Source: Streptomyces parvus (lineage in GTDB: Bacteria > Actinomycetota > Actinomycetes > Streptomycetales > Streptomycetaceae). From it: a stretch of 64,000 bases of DNA. The position numbers and the translations under genes were made by a program. A model generated the notes under the pieces. The model saw only the letters and a program-made list of their open reading frames with translations. It did no database searches and was not told the DNA's origin. The stretch is from NCBI RefSeq assembly GCF_032121415.1, contig NZ_CP135079.1, positions 248,001-312,000 on the forward strand, written 5' to 3'. Positions 43,048-52,120 of the stretch are shown here, piece by piece. The stretch's first letter is position 1, and every line of letters begins with the position of its first letter.

Positions 43048-43905
43048 ATGCGCGCGAACCTTGTGAAGGCAGTCCTGGCCGTCGGCATCGGCGCTTCGCT
43101 CTGCGCGGCTTCGGCGGACACGCCGGCCGCCGCCACGACGACCGCCACGGCACGCACGGTGACGGAAACGACGAGGGCGGCGCCCTGTCCCGTGGTCGAC
43201 GTACTGGTCCTCTACACACCGAAGGCCGCGCGGCAGGTGGGCGGCGAGCACCGGGTGCCCGCCTCGGCCCAGCGGATCGCGACCCGGATGAACCGGTCCC
43301 TGGCGGGTGGCGGACTCTGCGGGATCATCCGCGTCGTCCACCCGCACACCGTGACCGGTTACCAGGGGCCGGAGGAGTTCCGTTCCGCGCACGCACTCCT
43401 CAAGGACCACACTTCGGCGGGGGTCGGACGCCATGCGCACGAACAGCGGGCGCGGTACGGAGCCGATCTGGTCACGCTGATCGTGGACCGGCCGGAGCGG
43501 GGCGGCGGCACGGCGGACTACACGCCCGCCCTGGACAGCTCCACGGACGAGTACGCCTACGCGGTCGTCGACGTGGACGGGATCGGCCTGGATTCGGCGA
43601 GCCACGAGATCGGCCACAACCTCGGCCTCGCCCACGACCGTACGACGCTGGCGGGCAACCCGGACGGATCGATGAGCGTGAGCCGGAACCGCCCGTACAA
43701 CACCGGGTGGGTCACCGAGGACGGCAAGCGCTACACGATCATGGCGTACCGCTCCGCGTGCGGGGGCCACTGCCGCCGTATCAGCCGGTTCTCCAGCGCG
43801 ACGGGGACGTGGCGGGGCCACCGGCTGGGCGACGCGGAGAACGACGGCGTACGGGTGCTGCGCGAGACCATGCCGATCGTCGCCGGGTACCGCACCAGGA
43901 GCTGA
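43048..43905 (+). CDS. Secreted metzincin zinc metalloprotease
   Basis: 285 residues with a signal peptide (about 1-29, ALAVGIGASLCAASADTPAAA-like). The zinc-binding motif HEIGHNLGLAHD begins at His186, and the Met-turn is in YTIMAYRSACGG. Cysteines near the N-terminus and the Met-turn can form disulfides. Its small size and lack of a long propeptide are like reprolysin-type actinomycete proteases. The promoter lies in the 224-base divergent gap; CAGTTATCG near 43000 resembles a -10. Confidence 0.87.
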   Translation: MRANLVKAVLAVGIGASLCAASADTPAAATTTATARTVTETTRAAPCPVVDVLVLYTPKAARQVGGEHRVPASAQRIATRMNRSLAGGGLCGIIRVVHPHTVTGYQGPEEFRSAHALLKDHTSAGVGRHAHEQRARYGADLVTLIVDRPERGGGTADYTPALDSSTDEYAYAVVDVDGIGLDSASHEIGHNLGLAHDRTTLAGNPDGSMSVSRNRPYNTGWVTEDGKRYTIMAYRSACGGHCRRISRFSSATGTWRGHRLGDAENDGVRVLRETMPIVAGYRTRS

Positions 43906-43924
43906 GCCGAGGGAGGCGCCCGGC

Positions 43925-44902
43925 TCAGCCCGCGGCCGGGACGGGCCCGTCCGCGTCCCCGCCGGACGCGTCCCCGTGCACGTCGGCCTCCTTCGCGCCC
44001 GTGCCGGGTTCCCAGCGCGGTTCGGGCCGCCGCAGCTCGACGTTGAACTGGGCTCCGGCCAGCAGTGAGAGGTTGGCGAACCAGACCCAGATCAGGAAGA
44101 CGACGAGCCCGGCGAGCGATCCGTACAGCCTGCTGTAGCTGCCGACCTGGGTCGCGTAGAGGGCGAACAGCGCCGATGCGGTGAGCCAGCAGACCGCGGC
44201 GAGTACCCCGCCGGGCAGGCCCCGGCGGACGCCCCGCGCGGAGCGGGGGCCGGTGCTGAAGAGGACCATGATCAGGCAGGCGACGAGGAAGACCAGCAGC
44301 GGCCACTTCAGCGCCGCCCACAGGGTTTCCCCCTCGTGCGGCAGGCCGATGCGACGGCCGAGCCAGCGGGCCAGCGGGCCGGTCATGACGAGGGCGAAGG
44401 CACTGGTCATCAGGAGGAGGAGCAGGCCGATCGCCGAGACGGCGATGATGTGCGCCTGGCGCAGGGGCGGGCGGTTGTCCCGGACGCCGTGCATCGCGTG
44501 CATCGCCCGGCGGAAGACCGCGAGATAGCTGCACGCGGACCAGACGGCGCTCACGGACCCGGTCGCGACGAGCAGCCAGACGGCGGAGCGCTGCTCGGTG
44601 GCCGCCTCCAACGGCCTGCGCAGCGCCTCCCCGGACTCTGCGGGCGCGAACGCCGTGATGTCGGAGATCAGGGCGCTGGTCGCGTCGGGGTTGGCGAGGC
44701 CGATCACGGACACGGTGACCAGGAGCGCCGGGAGCAGGGCGAGGATGGCGTAGTACGTCAGGGCGGCGGCCCAGTCGGTGATGTCGTCGTTCCACAGCGA
44801 GACCGGGGTACGGCGCAGAGCGGTGAGCCAGGGGCGGGGCGGTGCGGCGTGCCCGTCGGTGGGGGCGGTGCTGTCCGCGGCGGACGCGATCTGGGTGGGC
44901 AA
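43925..44902 (-). CDS. YihY/BrkB family integral membrane protein
   Basis: 325 residues with six transmembrane helices. The family features are ALTYYAILALLPALLVTVS near residue 50, the GSYSRLYGSLAGLVVFLIWVW block and the soluble charged C-terminal tail. The molecular role of the family is unsettled. The start is a TTG at 44902 with GGAG 8 bases upstream; no ATG or GTG is available in frame before the first helix. It converges with the metalloprotease gene. Confidence 0.85.
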   Translation of the reverse strand: MPTQIASAADSTAPTDGHAAPPRPWLTALRRTPVSLWNDDITDWAAALTYYAILALLPALLVTVSVIGLANPDATSALISDITAFAPAESGEALRRPLEAATEQRSAVWLLVATGSVSAVWSACSYLAVFRRAMHAMHGVRDNRPPLRQAHIIAVSAIGLLLLLMTSAFALVMTGPLARWLGRRIGLPHEGETLWAALKWPLLVFLVACLIMVLFSTGPRSARGVRRGLPGGVLAAVCWLTASALFALYATQVGSYSRLYGSLAGLVVFLIWVWFANLSLLAGAQFNVELRRPEPRWEPGTGAKEADVHGDASGGDADGPVPAAG

Positions 44903-45040
44903 GCTGGCACTCCGGGGACGTGGGTGGCTGCGGCGACCGGGGTGACCTGCCCGTTCCCGGGCGTGCCGACCCCACTCGATCCTCTCCTGCCACGTCGCGG
45001 CCGGGGCACACCTGGGGGTGTGCCGACAGCCGGCGGCCGG

Positions 45041-45367
45041 TCAGTCGTTGACGGCGGTGAGCAGCACCACGGCGTCGCTGAGCGCCAGCAGCCCGTGCCG
45101 TTCCTGCGGGATCGGGTGCAGGGTCCCGGCAGGCAGTTCCGTGTCGCCGGACGCCGCGGTGAGGCGGACGCCGCCGCGCAGGACGAGGAGCGAGGCGGCG
45201 GGCGGCGCGTTGTGCTCGTCGAGCGCGGTCCCCTCGGTGAGGGCGATCACCGTCTGCCGCAAGGGGGGCTCCTGGAGCACGAGGTGGGCGCTGCGGCCGT
45301 GCGCGGAGGCGCGGGCGGCGGTCAGATGTTCCTCGGCGAGTGCGTTGAGGTCGTCCATGTGCCCCAC
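45041..45367 (-). CDS. Small cupin-domain protein
   Basis: About 108 residues with a single cupin barrel: HLVLQEPPLRQTVIALTEGTALDEHNAPPAASLLVLRGGVRL and PAGTLHPIPQERHGLLALSDAVVLLTAV. Metal ligands are partly replaced. Typical of small stress or homeostasis cupins of actinobacteria. The start (GTG 45367 or ATG 45358) lies inside the last codons of the LacI gene, so the two are co-translated. Confidence 0.78.
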   Translation of the reverse strand: MGHMDDLNALAEEHLTAARASAHGRSAHLVLQEPPLRQTVIALTEGTALDEHNAPPAASLLVLRGGVRLTAASGDTELPAGTLHPIPQERHGLLALSDAVVLLTAVND

Positions 45368-46446
45368 TGTGCCGCAGCCGCACGCGCCCCGCGATCCTGG
45401 CGGGCCCCGACGGCGGCGGATGGACCGGCGGTCCGGACTCGCCGGGGCGCCTGCGCCGTGGAGCCCCGGACCACCAGCTCCGGCTCGAACAGCAGCTCGT
45501 CCGGCGGGAGCGATCCTCCCTGGATGCCCGCGCAGAGCAGTTCCACGGCGGCCCGGCCCATGGCCTCGATGGGCTGGCGGATGGTGGTGAGCGGGGGTTC
45601 GGTGCAGTTCATGAACGCCGAGTCGTCGTAGCCGACGACGGAGATGTCGGACGGGACGCCGAGGCCGCGCCTGCGGGCGGCGCGGACGGCGCCGAGCGCC
45701 AGGGGATCGCTGGCGCAGACGATGCCGGTGACGCCCCGCTCCAGCAGCCGGGAGGCCGCCGCCTGGCCGCCCTCCAGGGAGAACATCGAGCGCTCGACGT
45801 GCGCCTCGGCCAGCTCACCGCCGGTGGCCGACGCGACGGAGCGGGCCGCGGCGAGTTTGCGGCGGGAGGGCACATGGTCGGAGGGGCCCATCACGACACC
45901 GATGCGCTCGTGGCCGAGGGAGGCCAGATGGCGCCAGGCCCGCTCGATCGCGACGGCGTCGTCGCAGGAGACGCAGGGGAAGTCCAGCCCCTCTATGGGG
46001 GCGTTGATCAGCACGACGGGGATACGGCGCTCGGCGAGCCGGTGGTAGTGCTCGTGGGCCTCGTCGGCCTGGGCGAACAGCCCGCCGGCGAAGACCACCC
46101 CGGAGACCTGCTGCTGGAGCAGGAGGTCCACGTAGTCCGCCTCGGACACCCCGCCCTTGGTCTGGGTGCAGAGGACGGGGGTCAGCCCCTGCTGGGCGAG
46201 GGCGCCGCCGATCACCTCGGCGAAGGCGGGGAAGATCGGGTTCTGCAGTTCGGGCAGGACGAGGCCGACGAGCCGGGCGCGCTCGCCCCGCAGTCGGGTG
46301 GGGCGCTCGTAGCCGAGGACGTCCAGGGCCGTCAGCACGGACTGCCGGGTGGTCCGGGACACCCCGGGCTTGCCGTTGAGCACCCGGCTCACCGTGGCTT
46401 CACTGACCCCGACCTTCTTGGCCACCTGAGCAAGTCGTCGCGTCAT
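45322..46446 (-). CDS. LacI family transcriptional regulator
   Basis: 374 residues. The N-terminal DNA-binding domain is RLAQVAKKVGVSEATVSRVLNGKPGVSRTT with hinge RPTRLRGERARLVGLVLPE, followed by a periplasmic-binding-like sugar domain (NPIFPAFAEVIGGALAQQGL; GYDDSAFMNCTEPPLTTIRQP). The C-terminal 45 residues are a basic extension that overlaps the cupin gene. The inducer is unknown. The large GH87 glucanase lies directly upstream on the same strand, a plausible regulatory target. Confidence 0.9.
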   Translation of the reverse strand: MTRRLAQVAKKVGVSEATVSRVLNGKPGVSRTTRQSVLTALDVLGYERPTRLRGERARLVGLVLPELQNPIFPAFAEVIGGALAQQGLTPVLCTQTKGGVSEADYVDLLLQQQVSGVVFAGGLFAQADEAHEHYHRLAERRIPVVLINAPIEGLDFPCVSCDDAVAIERAWRHLASLGHERIGVVMGPSDHVPSRRKLAAARSVASATGGELAEAHVERSMFSLEGGQAAASRLLERGVTGIVCASDPLALGAVRAARRRGLGVPSDISVVGYDDSAFMNCTEPPLTTIRQPIEAMGRAAVELLCAGIQGGSLPPDELLFEPELVVRGSTAQAPRRVRTAGPSAAVGARQDRGARAAAAQWGTWTTSTHSPRNI

Positions 46447-46448
46447 GC

Positions 46449-46494
46449 CGCAAGGTTAACGCAATCAGCGCAAACAATTGACTTATCAACGCAA
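46449..46494. promoter_or_regulatory. Four CGCAA direct repeats before the LacI gene
   Basis: CGCAA at 46449, 46460, 46469 and 46490 (TTGCG on the minus strand), spaced 11, 9 and 21 bases, close to whole helical turns. This AT-rich patch starts 3 bases upstream of the lacI start codon and is the likely promoter and autoregulatory site. Confidence 0.5.
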
Positions 46495-46582
46495 GTGATG
46501 CACGCAGAGGAGGCGCTTCCCAGCCATCGGGAAGCACCCCCCTTGCGATCACTCCGCGCCGTCTCTCCGCGCCGTCTCTCCG

Positions 46583-46602
46583 CGGGAGGACGAGCCCTCC
46601 CG
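46583..46602 (-). terminator. Hairpin directly after the GH87 gene
   Basis: CGGGAGG and CCTCCCG form a 7-bp stem with a 6-base loop, starting 3 bases after the glucanase stop. A 13-base unit (TCCGCGCCGTCTC) is repeated about 2.5 times just downstream (46553-46584). Confidence 0.55.
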
Positions 46603-46604
46603 GG

Positions 46605-49600
46605 TCACGGGTTGATATTGATCTTGAACCCGGGTGCGGTGTTCCTGATGTCCTGGGCGTTGTCGCTGAACTTCAGTCCGTTGAAGGTGACTTCACCGAC
46701 GGCCGGGCCCTGCCCGGCCTCCGGCATCTCGTTGGCCCACAGCCCGAAGCCGGACTTGGCGTCGAACGCGTCACCGCTCTTGCGCGCCCCTGAGACGGAG
46801 ATGTCGCTGAGCACGGTGTCCTTGATCGGGAACTGGGGCTGTCCGCCGACGTAGTTCGTCTGGAACATGATCCCGCTGTAGGTGGGGTCGACGATGTCCA
46901 CGTTGTCGATGCGGATGCCCTGGAAGACCTTCGACGCCGAGAACAGCCAGATGCCGGGGAAGGTCTGCGATCCCCAGAAGTGCCCGCCCGCGCGCACGAT
47001 CGAGACGTTCTCGATCGTCGTCGGTTCGCTGCCGAATCCGTTCATCGGGTAGCCGAAGTCCAGCGAGCTGACCGTGATACCGGAGTACACCAGGGTGTCG
47101 GCGATGTGGATGTTGCGGAACGTGTTGTCGTACCCGCCGTAGACGGCGATGCCCGCCGCACGCCAGGTGAGAATCGAGGTCAGGTTCTCGTAGACGTTGT
47201 TCTTCATGTCCGCTCCCCCGGCGTCGATCGCCGAGAAGAGCGCGAAGCTGTCGTCACCGGTGGCCCGCGCCTCGTTGTTGGTCACGAGGTTGTCGGTGGA
47301 CCCGTTGGTCATGTTGACGCCGTCGGCGAACATGTTGCGGATCCGGGAGTTCTTGATGGTGATGCGGTCGGTGTTCGCGCCCCAGTAGAGGCACACCATG
47401 TGCTCGTTCCAGATGTTGTCGATCACGACGTCCGAGACGTTCGAGAAGTCGAAGACCTTGCCCGGCCCGTCGATCCGTGACGTGTAGTTGCCGAAGTACG
47501 CGAAGTTCGCGAACGACGACCCCTTGGCGCCGGCCTCGGCCCGGAAGCCGACGTCCGTGTTGTCCTGCGTCGCCGGGGCGTTGAAGCGGGTGTACCAGGG
47601 TCCGGCCCCGACGACCTTCACGGCCTTGCCGTAGACCTGGAACTTGCTCGCCGTCCTGTACTCCCCCGCCGGGAGGTAGACGCCCACCAGGGTGCCGGTA
47701 GTGTCCATGCGGACCTTGTCCAGGGCGTTCTGGACGTCCTGGTGGGTGAAGCCGGCCGGCACCGTGTACGTGGCGGGGTTCGGGTTGGCGACCGGGGCGA
47801 CCTGCTCCAGGTTGATGAAGTCGATCGCGTACGTGGAGGTGTTGGCGCTGTCCTTCTGGAGCCGGATCTTCGACCCCGCCGGGACGGTCCTGCCCAGCAT
47901 CACGTTCGCCTCGTCGTAGATGTGACGGGGCGCCCCGGAGCCCGGGGAGTTGCCGGGAGCGGTCTCGTTCCCGTACAGCCAGGCGTACTTCGAGGTGAGG
48001 TCGATCGCCTTGAGGAAGACGCCGTCGACGTAGACGTTCAGCGTGGAGTCGATGCCGCCGCCGCCCGGGGCGTCGGGGACGGAGAACCGGGTGACCAGGG
48101 TGTTGGTGGAGGCCCGGGTGGTGAACTCGACGTAGTCGCCGGTGTTGTCAAGGGTGACGGCCTTGCGGCCGGATGCCTCGCCCGCGATGTCGCCGACGGT
48201 CCGGTTCGGGCCGACGACCCGGGCGCCGCCGCCGGTCGTGCCGTCCTCCGCCTCGTACATGTCGTAGGGCATGCTCGCGCCGCGTCCGATGAAGAGGGCC
48301 TGGGTGGAGGTGTTGTTCCCGCGCTTGACCGGGAGTTCGTTGGCGTCGGCCGCGATCACGGTCCGTACGGAGTAGGAGCCGTTGGCGGCGGTCCAGGTGC
48401 CCAGCGGGACCGGTGCGGTGGTGGTGCCCGCCGCGATGGCCCCGTTGTGGGCCCCGGTAAGGGTCTTCACCGTGGCGCCCTTGCTGTCGACGAGGGCCAG
48501 CGTGATGCCGTGCGCACCGCTCGCCGAGGCCACCGTGCCCTGGTTCTTGAGGGCGACGGAGAAGGCCACCGTGTCGCCGGCGGAGGCGGCCGACGGCGTG
48601 GTGGTGACCGCGGCGGCCACGAGGTCGGAGCTGGAGACCGGCTTCACGACCAGCGGGGAGGCGCTGGTGTACGTGTTGTCGGTCTCGTTCTGCTCGATGA
48701 CCTCACCCGCCGGGTCGGCGACCGCGCTCAACTCGTAACTCCCCGCGTTCCGCGCCCCGACGGAGGCGGTCACCTGGGTGGAGGCGCTCGACGCCAGGGC
48801 GCCGACCGAGGCGGTGGCGACCTTGGTGGAGCCGAGCCGGAGCTCGACCTTGCTCGCCGGGGCGGCGAGCGCTCCGGCGTTGCGGACGGTCGCGGTCAGG
48901 GTGATCTCGTCCGTCTCCACCGGGGCGGCGGGGGCGGCGCTGACACCGGTGACCTGGAGATCGGGGTTGGCCGCCGGGGCGCCCAGGACCTGGAATTCGG
49001 CGACCTGGCCGGCGCCGGAGCCGCTGTTGGCGGTGAACTTCAGCCGGACGTCCGCGACGCGGGCGGAGACCGGGATGAACACCGCGTTGCCGGACGCGGG
49101 GCTGAAGGCGTAATCCTTGGCGGCGGAGAGGGAGTTGAAGGAGGAGGAGCTCTGCTCCCGGCCGAGCACCTCGATGCGCTGCGTGCGCGGTCCCCAACTG
49201 CTGTCGGGGTTGAGCTTGACGACGACGCTCTCGGTATCGGCGTTGGAACCGAGCTTCACGGTGAGCGTGTTGGGGTAACTGCCGAACGCACCCTCCCAGT
49301 AGGTGGAGGTGCTGTTGTCGTTGGCGTTCTCGGCGACGTAGGTGTGGACCACGGAGGAGGCAGTGATCGGCTTGTTCACGGCGAGGTTGGACGCGGAACC
49401 GCTCTGCCCGTCGCGGGTGACGGTGTTGCTGTTGGCCGAGACGTTGCCCGCCGCGTCCTTGGCGCGGACGAAGTAGCTGACGCTCCGGCCGGCCGGACGG
49501 GTGTCGGTGTACGTGGTGACGTCACCGGCCACGCCGGTGAGCAGCGTGTCGTTCGCGTAGACGTCGTAGCCCGTGACGCCCTTGTCGTCCGTCGACGCCT

Positions 49601-50615
49601 TCCAGGTCAGCCGGATCTGGCCGGTGGCGGGCTCGGTGAGGGCGAGGTTCGTCGGCGCGGTCGGGGCCTGCGTGTCGCCCGTGGTGGGCCCGTAGATCTC
49701 CAGTTCGGCCACCTGGGCGGCCTGTGCACCGGAGTTGGCGGTGAACAGGACACGGACGTGGCGCGCCGTCGTGGCGTCGAAGCTGATCGTCGCCGACTGT
49801 CCGCCCGCCGCGTCGAAGCGGTAGGCCTTGGAGGCGGTGAGGTCGGTGAAGTCCGAGCCGTTGGCGCTGCTCTGGAGCTTCAGGGTCTGACTGCGCGCCG
49901 CCCACCCGTCGGGCAGTCGCAGCACCACCCGGTCCACGCCCAGCGACGCGCCCAGGTCCGCCTGGATCCACTGCGGGAACTGGTCGTCACGGCTCGCCCA
50001 GTGGCTGTCGCGGTTGCCGTCGTTGGCGTTGGCCGGGGTCTGTGAGTCGTTGCTGCTACTGGCGGTGAGGGGCTTGCCCGCGGCGAGGTCGGCCGAGGAG
50101 TCCTGGGCGCCCCGGACCTCCAGCTCGGAGAGCTGGGCGGCCGGCCAGCCGGTGTTGGCGGTGATGTTGACGCGTACGAAGCGGGTCAGGGTGGCCGGGA
50201 ACGCGATGGTGACCTCGTTGGCGGCTCCGGGGGCGAAGGTGTACGTCGCGGAGTTCTTCAGGGTCGCGAAGCTGGTGCCGTCCGCGCTGCCCTGGAGGGA
50301 CAGCGTCTGGGTGCGGGTCTCCCAGCCCGCCGGAAGAGTCAGCTTCACCTCGTCGACCCGGGTGCCGGCGCCCAGGTCGGTCTGGACCCACTGGGGCAGT
50401 CCGCCTCCGGCGCTCTCCCAGTACGTCGACCGGTTGCCGTCGGTGATGTTGGCCGCGCCGTACTCGGCGTGGGCGCTGCTCGCCGCCGCGGCCCGGCCTG
50501 CGGCGAGGTTGGGGCCGTCGGCCGCCGCAGCGGCGAGCGACGGTATGCCGATCATCAGAAGACTGGTCGTGACGACGGCGGATATCGCCCGCCACCTCCA
50601 GCGTTGGGCTCTCAT
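46605..50615 (-). CDS. Secreted modular GH87 alpha-1,3-glucanase (mycodextranase-type)
   Basis: 1336 residues with a signal peptide (1-~31). Domains in order: discoidin/CBM32-like (35-165), a second one (175-310), fibronectin III (318-405), a third discoidin domain (412-550), two CARDB-like Ig domains (555-780), a CBM35/CBM6-like domain (790-930), and a right-handed beta-helix catalytic domain (940-1336). The catalytic region has FADGVNMTNGSTDNLVTNNEARATGDDS (split here only by eye), where the paired Asp1121-Asp1122 match the GDD pair of GH87 enzymes. It should attack alpha-1,3-glucan (fungal cell wall, dental or dextran-type mutan). Single gene. Confidence 0.85.
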   Translation of the reverse strand: MRAQRWRWRAISAVVTTSLLMIGIPSLAAAAADGPNLAAGRAAAASSAHAEYGAANITDGNRSTYWESAGGGLPQWVQTDLGAGTRVDEVKLTLPAGWETRTQTLSLQGSADGTSFATLKNSATYTFAPGAANEVTIAFPATLTRFVRVNITANTGWPAAQLSELEVRGAQDSSADLAAGKPLTASSSNDSQTPANANDGNRDSHWASRDDQFPQWIQADLGASLGVDRVVLRLPDGWAARSQTLKLQSSANGSDFTDLTASKAYRFDAAGGQSATISFDATTARHVRVLFTANSGAQAAQVAELEIYGPTTGDTQAPTAPTNLALTEPATGQIRLTWKASTDDKGVTGYDVYANDTLLTGVAGDVTTYTDTRPAGRSVSYFVRAKDAAGNVSANSNTVTRDGQSGSASNLAVNKPITASSVVHTYVAENANDNSTSTYWEGAFGSYPNTLTVKLGSNADTESVVVKLNPDSSWGPRTQRIEVLGREQSSSSFNSLSAAKDYAFSPASGNAVFIPVSARVADVRLKFTANSGSGAGQVAEFQVLGAPAANPDLQVTGVSAAPAAPVETDEITLTATVRNAGALAAPASKVELRLGSTKVATASVGALASSASTQVTASVGARNAGSYELSAVADPAGEVIEQNETDNTYTSASPLVVKPVSSSDLVAAAVTTTPSAASAGDTVAFSVALKNQGTVASASGAHGITLALVDSKGATVKTLTGAHNGAIAAGTTTAPVPLGTWTAANGSYSVRTVIAADANELPVKRGNNTSTQALFIGRGASMPYDMYEAEDGTTGGGARVVGPNRTVGDIAGEASGRKAVTLDNTGDYVEFTTRASTNTLVTRFSVPDAPGGGGIDSTLNVYVDGVFLKAIDLTSKYAWLYGNETAPGNSPGSGAPRHIYDEANVMLGRTVPAGSKIRLQKDSANTSTYAIDFINLEQVAPVANPNPATYTVPAGFTHQDVQNALDKVRMDTTGTLVGVYLPAGEYRTASKFQVYGKAVKVVGAGPWYTRFNAPATQDNTDVGFRAEAGAKGSSFANFAYFGNYTSRIDGPGKVFDFSNVSDVVIDNIWNEHMVCLYWGANTDRITIKNSRIRNMFADGVNMTNGSTDNLVTNNEARATGDDSFALFSAIDAGGADMKNNVYENLTSILTWRAAGIAVYGGYDNTFRNIHIADTLVYSGITVSSLDFGYPMNGFGSEPTTIENVSIVRAGGHFWGSQTFPGIWLFSASKVFQGIRIDNVDIVDPTYSGIMFQTNYVGGQPQFPIKDTVLSDISVSGARKSGDAFDAKSGFGLWANEMPEAGQGPAVGEVTFNGLKFSDNAQDIRNTAPGFKININP

Positions 50616-50776
50616 AGCTCCCCGATCTTCGGCCTCGGCGCAGGGCGCGCCGAGGGCGCGGCTCTGTGACCGCAGCCAGGGAACACGGATTTCTGCATAC
50701 GCTGCGGCCTGTTTTGCGTCGTGCCGTCAGAGAATTGCAGAGAAATGAGAGGCCGTCCACCGTTCCGACAACAGCC

Positions 50777-50821
50777 GGACGGGCAGTCCGGCCCCGTCGC
50801 GGGAGACCGGACAGCCCGTCC
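50777..50821 (-). terminator. Terminator of the subtilase gene
   Basis: GGACGGGC-A-GTCCGG (50777-50791) pairs with CCGGAC-A-GCCCGTCC (50807-50821), 14 paired bases with one A/A mismatch and a 15-base loop, 10 bases past the stop. Confidence 0.65.
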
Positions 50822-50830
50822 GACGGTTCG

Positions 50831-52021
50831 TCAGAGGCCGCCGGTGTACAGCAGGCGGTCGGGCGAGCCCTGGCCGAGGCCGGAGAGCACGTCGGGGGTG
50901 GCCGTGTCGTTGAGCCACCGCGCGACGGCGGCGGGCGAGGCGGAGGGGTTCTCCTGCTTGTAGAGCGCGGCGACGCCCGCGACGTGCGGGCTGGCCATGG
51001 AGGTGCCGTTCAGCGAGACGGTGCCGCCGCCGAGCCGGGCGGAGACGATGTCCGCCCCGGGGGCGTACAGCGCGAGGCAGGAGCCCCAGTTGCTGAAGGA
51101 GGTCTCCCCGTCCTGCCGGTCGCTCGCGCCGACCGCGACCACGCCGTCGGCGGCGGCCGGCGAGACGTCGCAGGCGTCCCGGTCGTCGTTCCCGGCGGCC
51201 ACGACGGGCAGCACGCCCGCGTCGCCGACGGCCTCGACCGCCGCGTCGACCGCGCTGGAGCGGGCGCCGCCGAGCGAGGCGTTCAGCACACCGGGGGTCT
51301 TGGTGCGCTCGGCGTCCTTGGCGACCCAGTCGAGCCCGGCGAGGATGCCGGCCCAGGTGCCCCTGCCCTCGCAGTTCAGGACGCGTACGTTCACCAGCGA
51401 GGCGTCCTCGGCGACGCCTGAGGTCGCACCGCCCGCGGTGCCGGCGACATGGGTGCCGTGTCCGTTGCAGTCCATGCCGTCGCGGCCGTCGCCGACGGCG
51501 TCGTATCCCTTCACGACCCGGCCGCCGAACTCGCTGTGCGCGGCGTCGATCCCGGTGTCGACGACGTACACCTTCACACCGTCGCCGGTGGCCGTGGTGG
51601 TGAAGGTGTCGTCCAGCGGCAGGGCGCGCTGGTCGATGCGGTCGGTGCCCCAGCCGGCCGCGGGGGCCCGGAAGAGGCTTCCCGCCCTGGGCGCCTCCAC
51701 GGCCACCTCGGCGTTCTCCTCGACGGCGAGGATGCCGGGAACGGTGCGTACGGCTTCGAGTTCGGAGGCGGTGAGCGTGGCGGCGAAGCCGTGCAGGACG
51801 TTTCCGTAACGGAACATGGGGCTGAGCCCGAGCTCCCGCAGGACGGTGTCCGGCGAGAGTTCGGGCTTCAGGGTGACGATGTACTGTCCGGGTACGGCCC
51901 GGGTGGACTGCTCCACCACGACCCCTTCCGGTCCGCTGTCGGCCGAGGCCGGGGCAGGGATGGCGATCATCGGGGCGATCAGCGGCAGGACGGCCGTGGC
52001 CCAGCGGGCGGGCAGGCGCAT
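50831..52021 (-). CDS. Secreted subtilisin-like serine protease (S8, proteinase K type)
   Basis: 396 residues: signal peptide (1-~28), inhibitor-I9 propeptide (about 40-115, VPGQYIVTLKPEL...GILAVEENAEV) and a peptidase S8 domain. The triad is Asp in VVDTGID, His in NGHGTHVAG and Ser in LNGTSMASPHVAG. Cysteines in DCNGHG and NCEGRG match disulfides of the proteinase K subgroup. ATG 52021 has GAGGAG upstream; the longer frame lacks one. Single gene. Confidence 0.92.
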   Translation of the reverse strand: MRLPARWATAVLPLIAPMIAIPAPASADSGPEGVVVEQSTRAVPGQYIVTLKPELSPDTVLRELGLSPMFRYGNVLHGFAATLTASELEAVRTVPGILAVEENAEVAVEAPRAGSLFRAPAAGWGTDRIDQRALPLDDTFTTTATGDGVKVYVVDTGIDAAHSEFGGRVVKGYDAVGDGRDGMDCNGHGTHVAGTAGGATSGVAEDASLVNVRVLNCEGRGTWAGILAGLDWVAKDAERTKTPGVLNASLGGARSSAVDAAVEAVGDAGVLPVVAAGNDDRDACDVSPAAADGVVAVGASDRQDGETSFSNWGSCLALYAPGADIVSARLGGGTVSLNGTSMASPHVAGVAALYKQENPSASPAAVARWLNDTATPDVLSGLGQGSPDRLLYTGGL

Positions 52022-52120
52022 GCATTCTCCTCGGGAGGGGGATCCGTTCGCGGAGCGAGTGCATCCGCGAAGCGCGAACATCCGTTCCTTCGTCCCCGCC
52101 CGCCGGTCGCCTTAGCCGGT

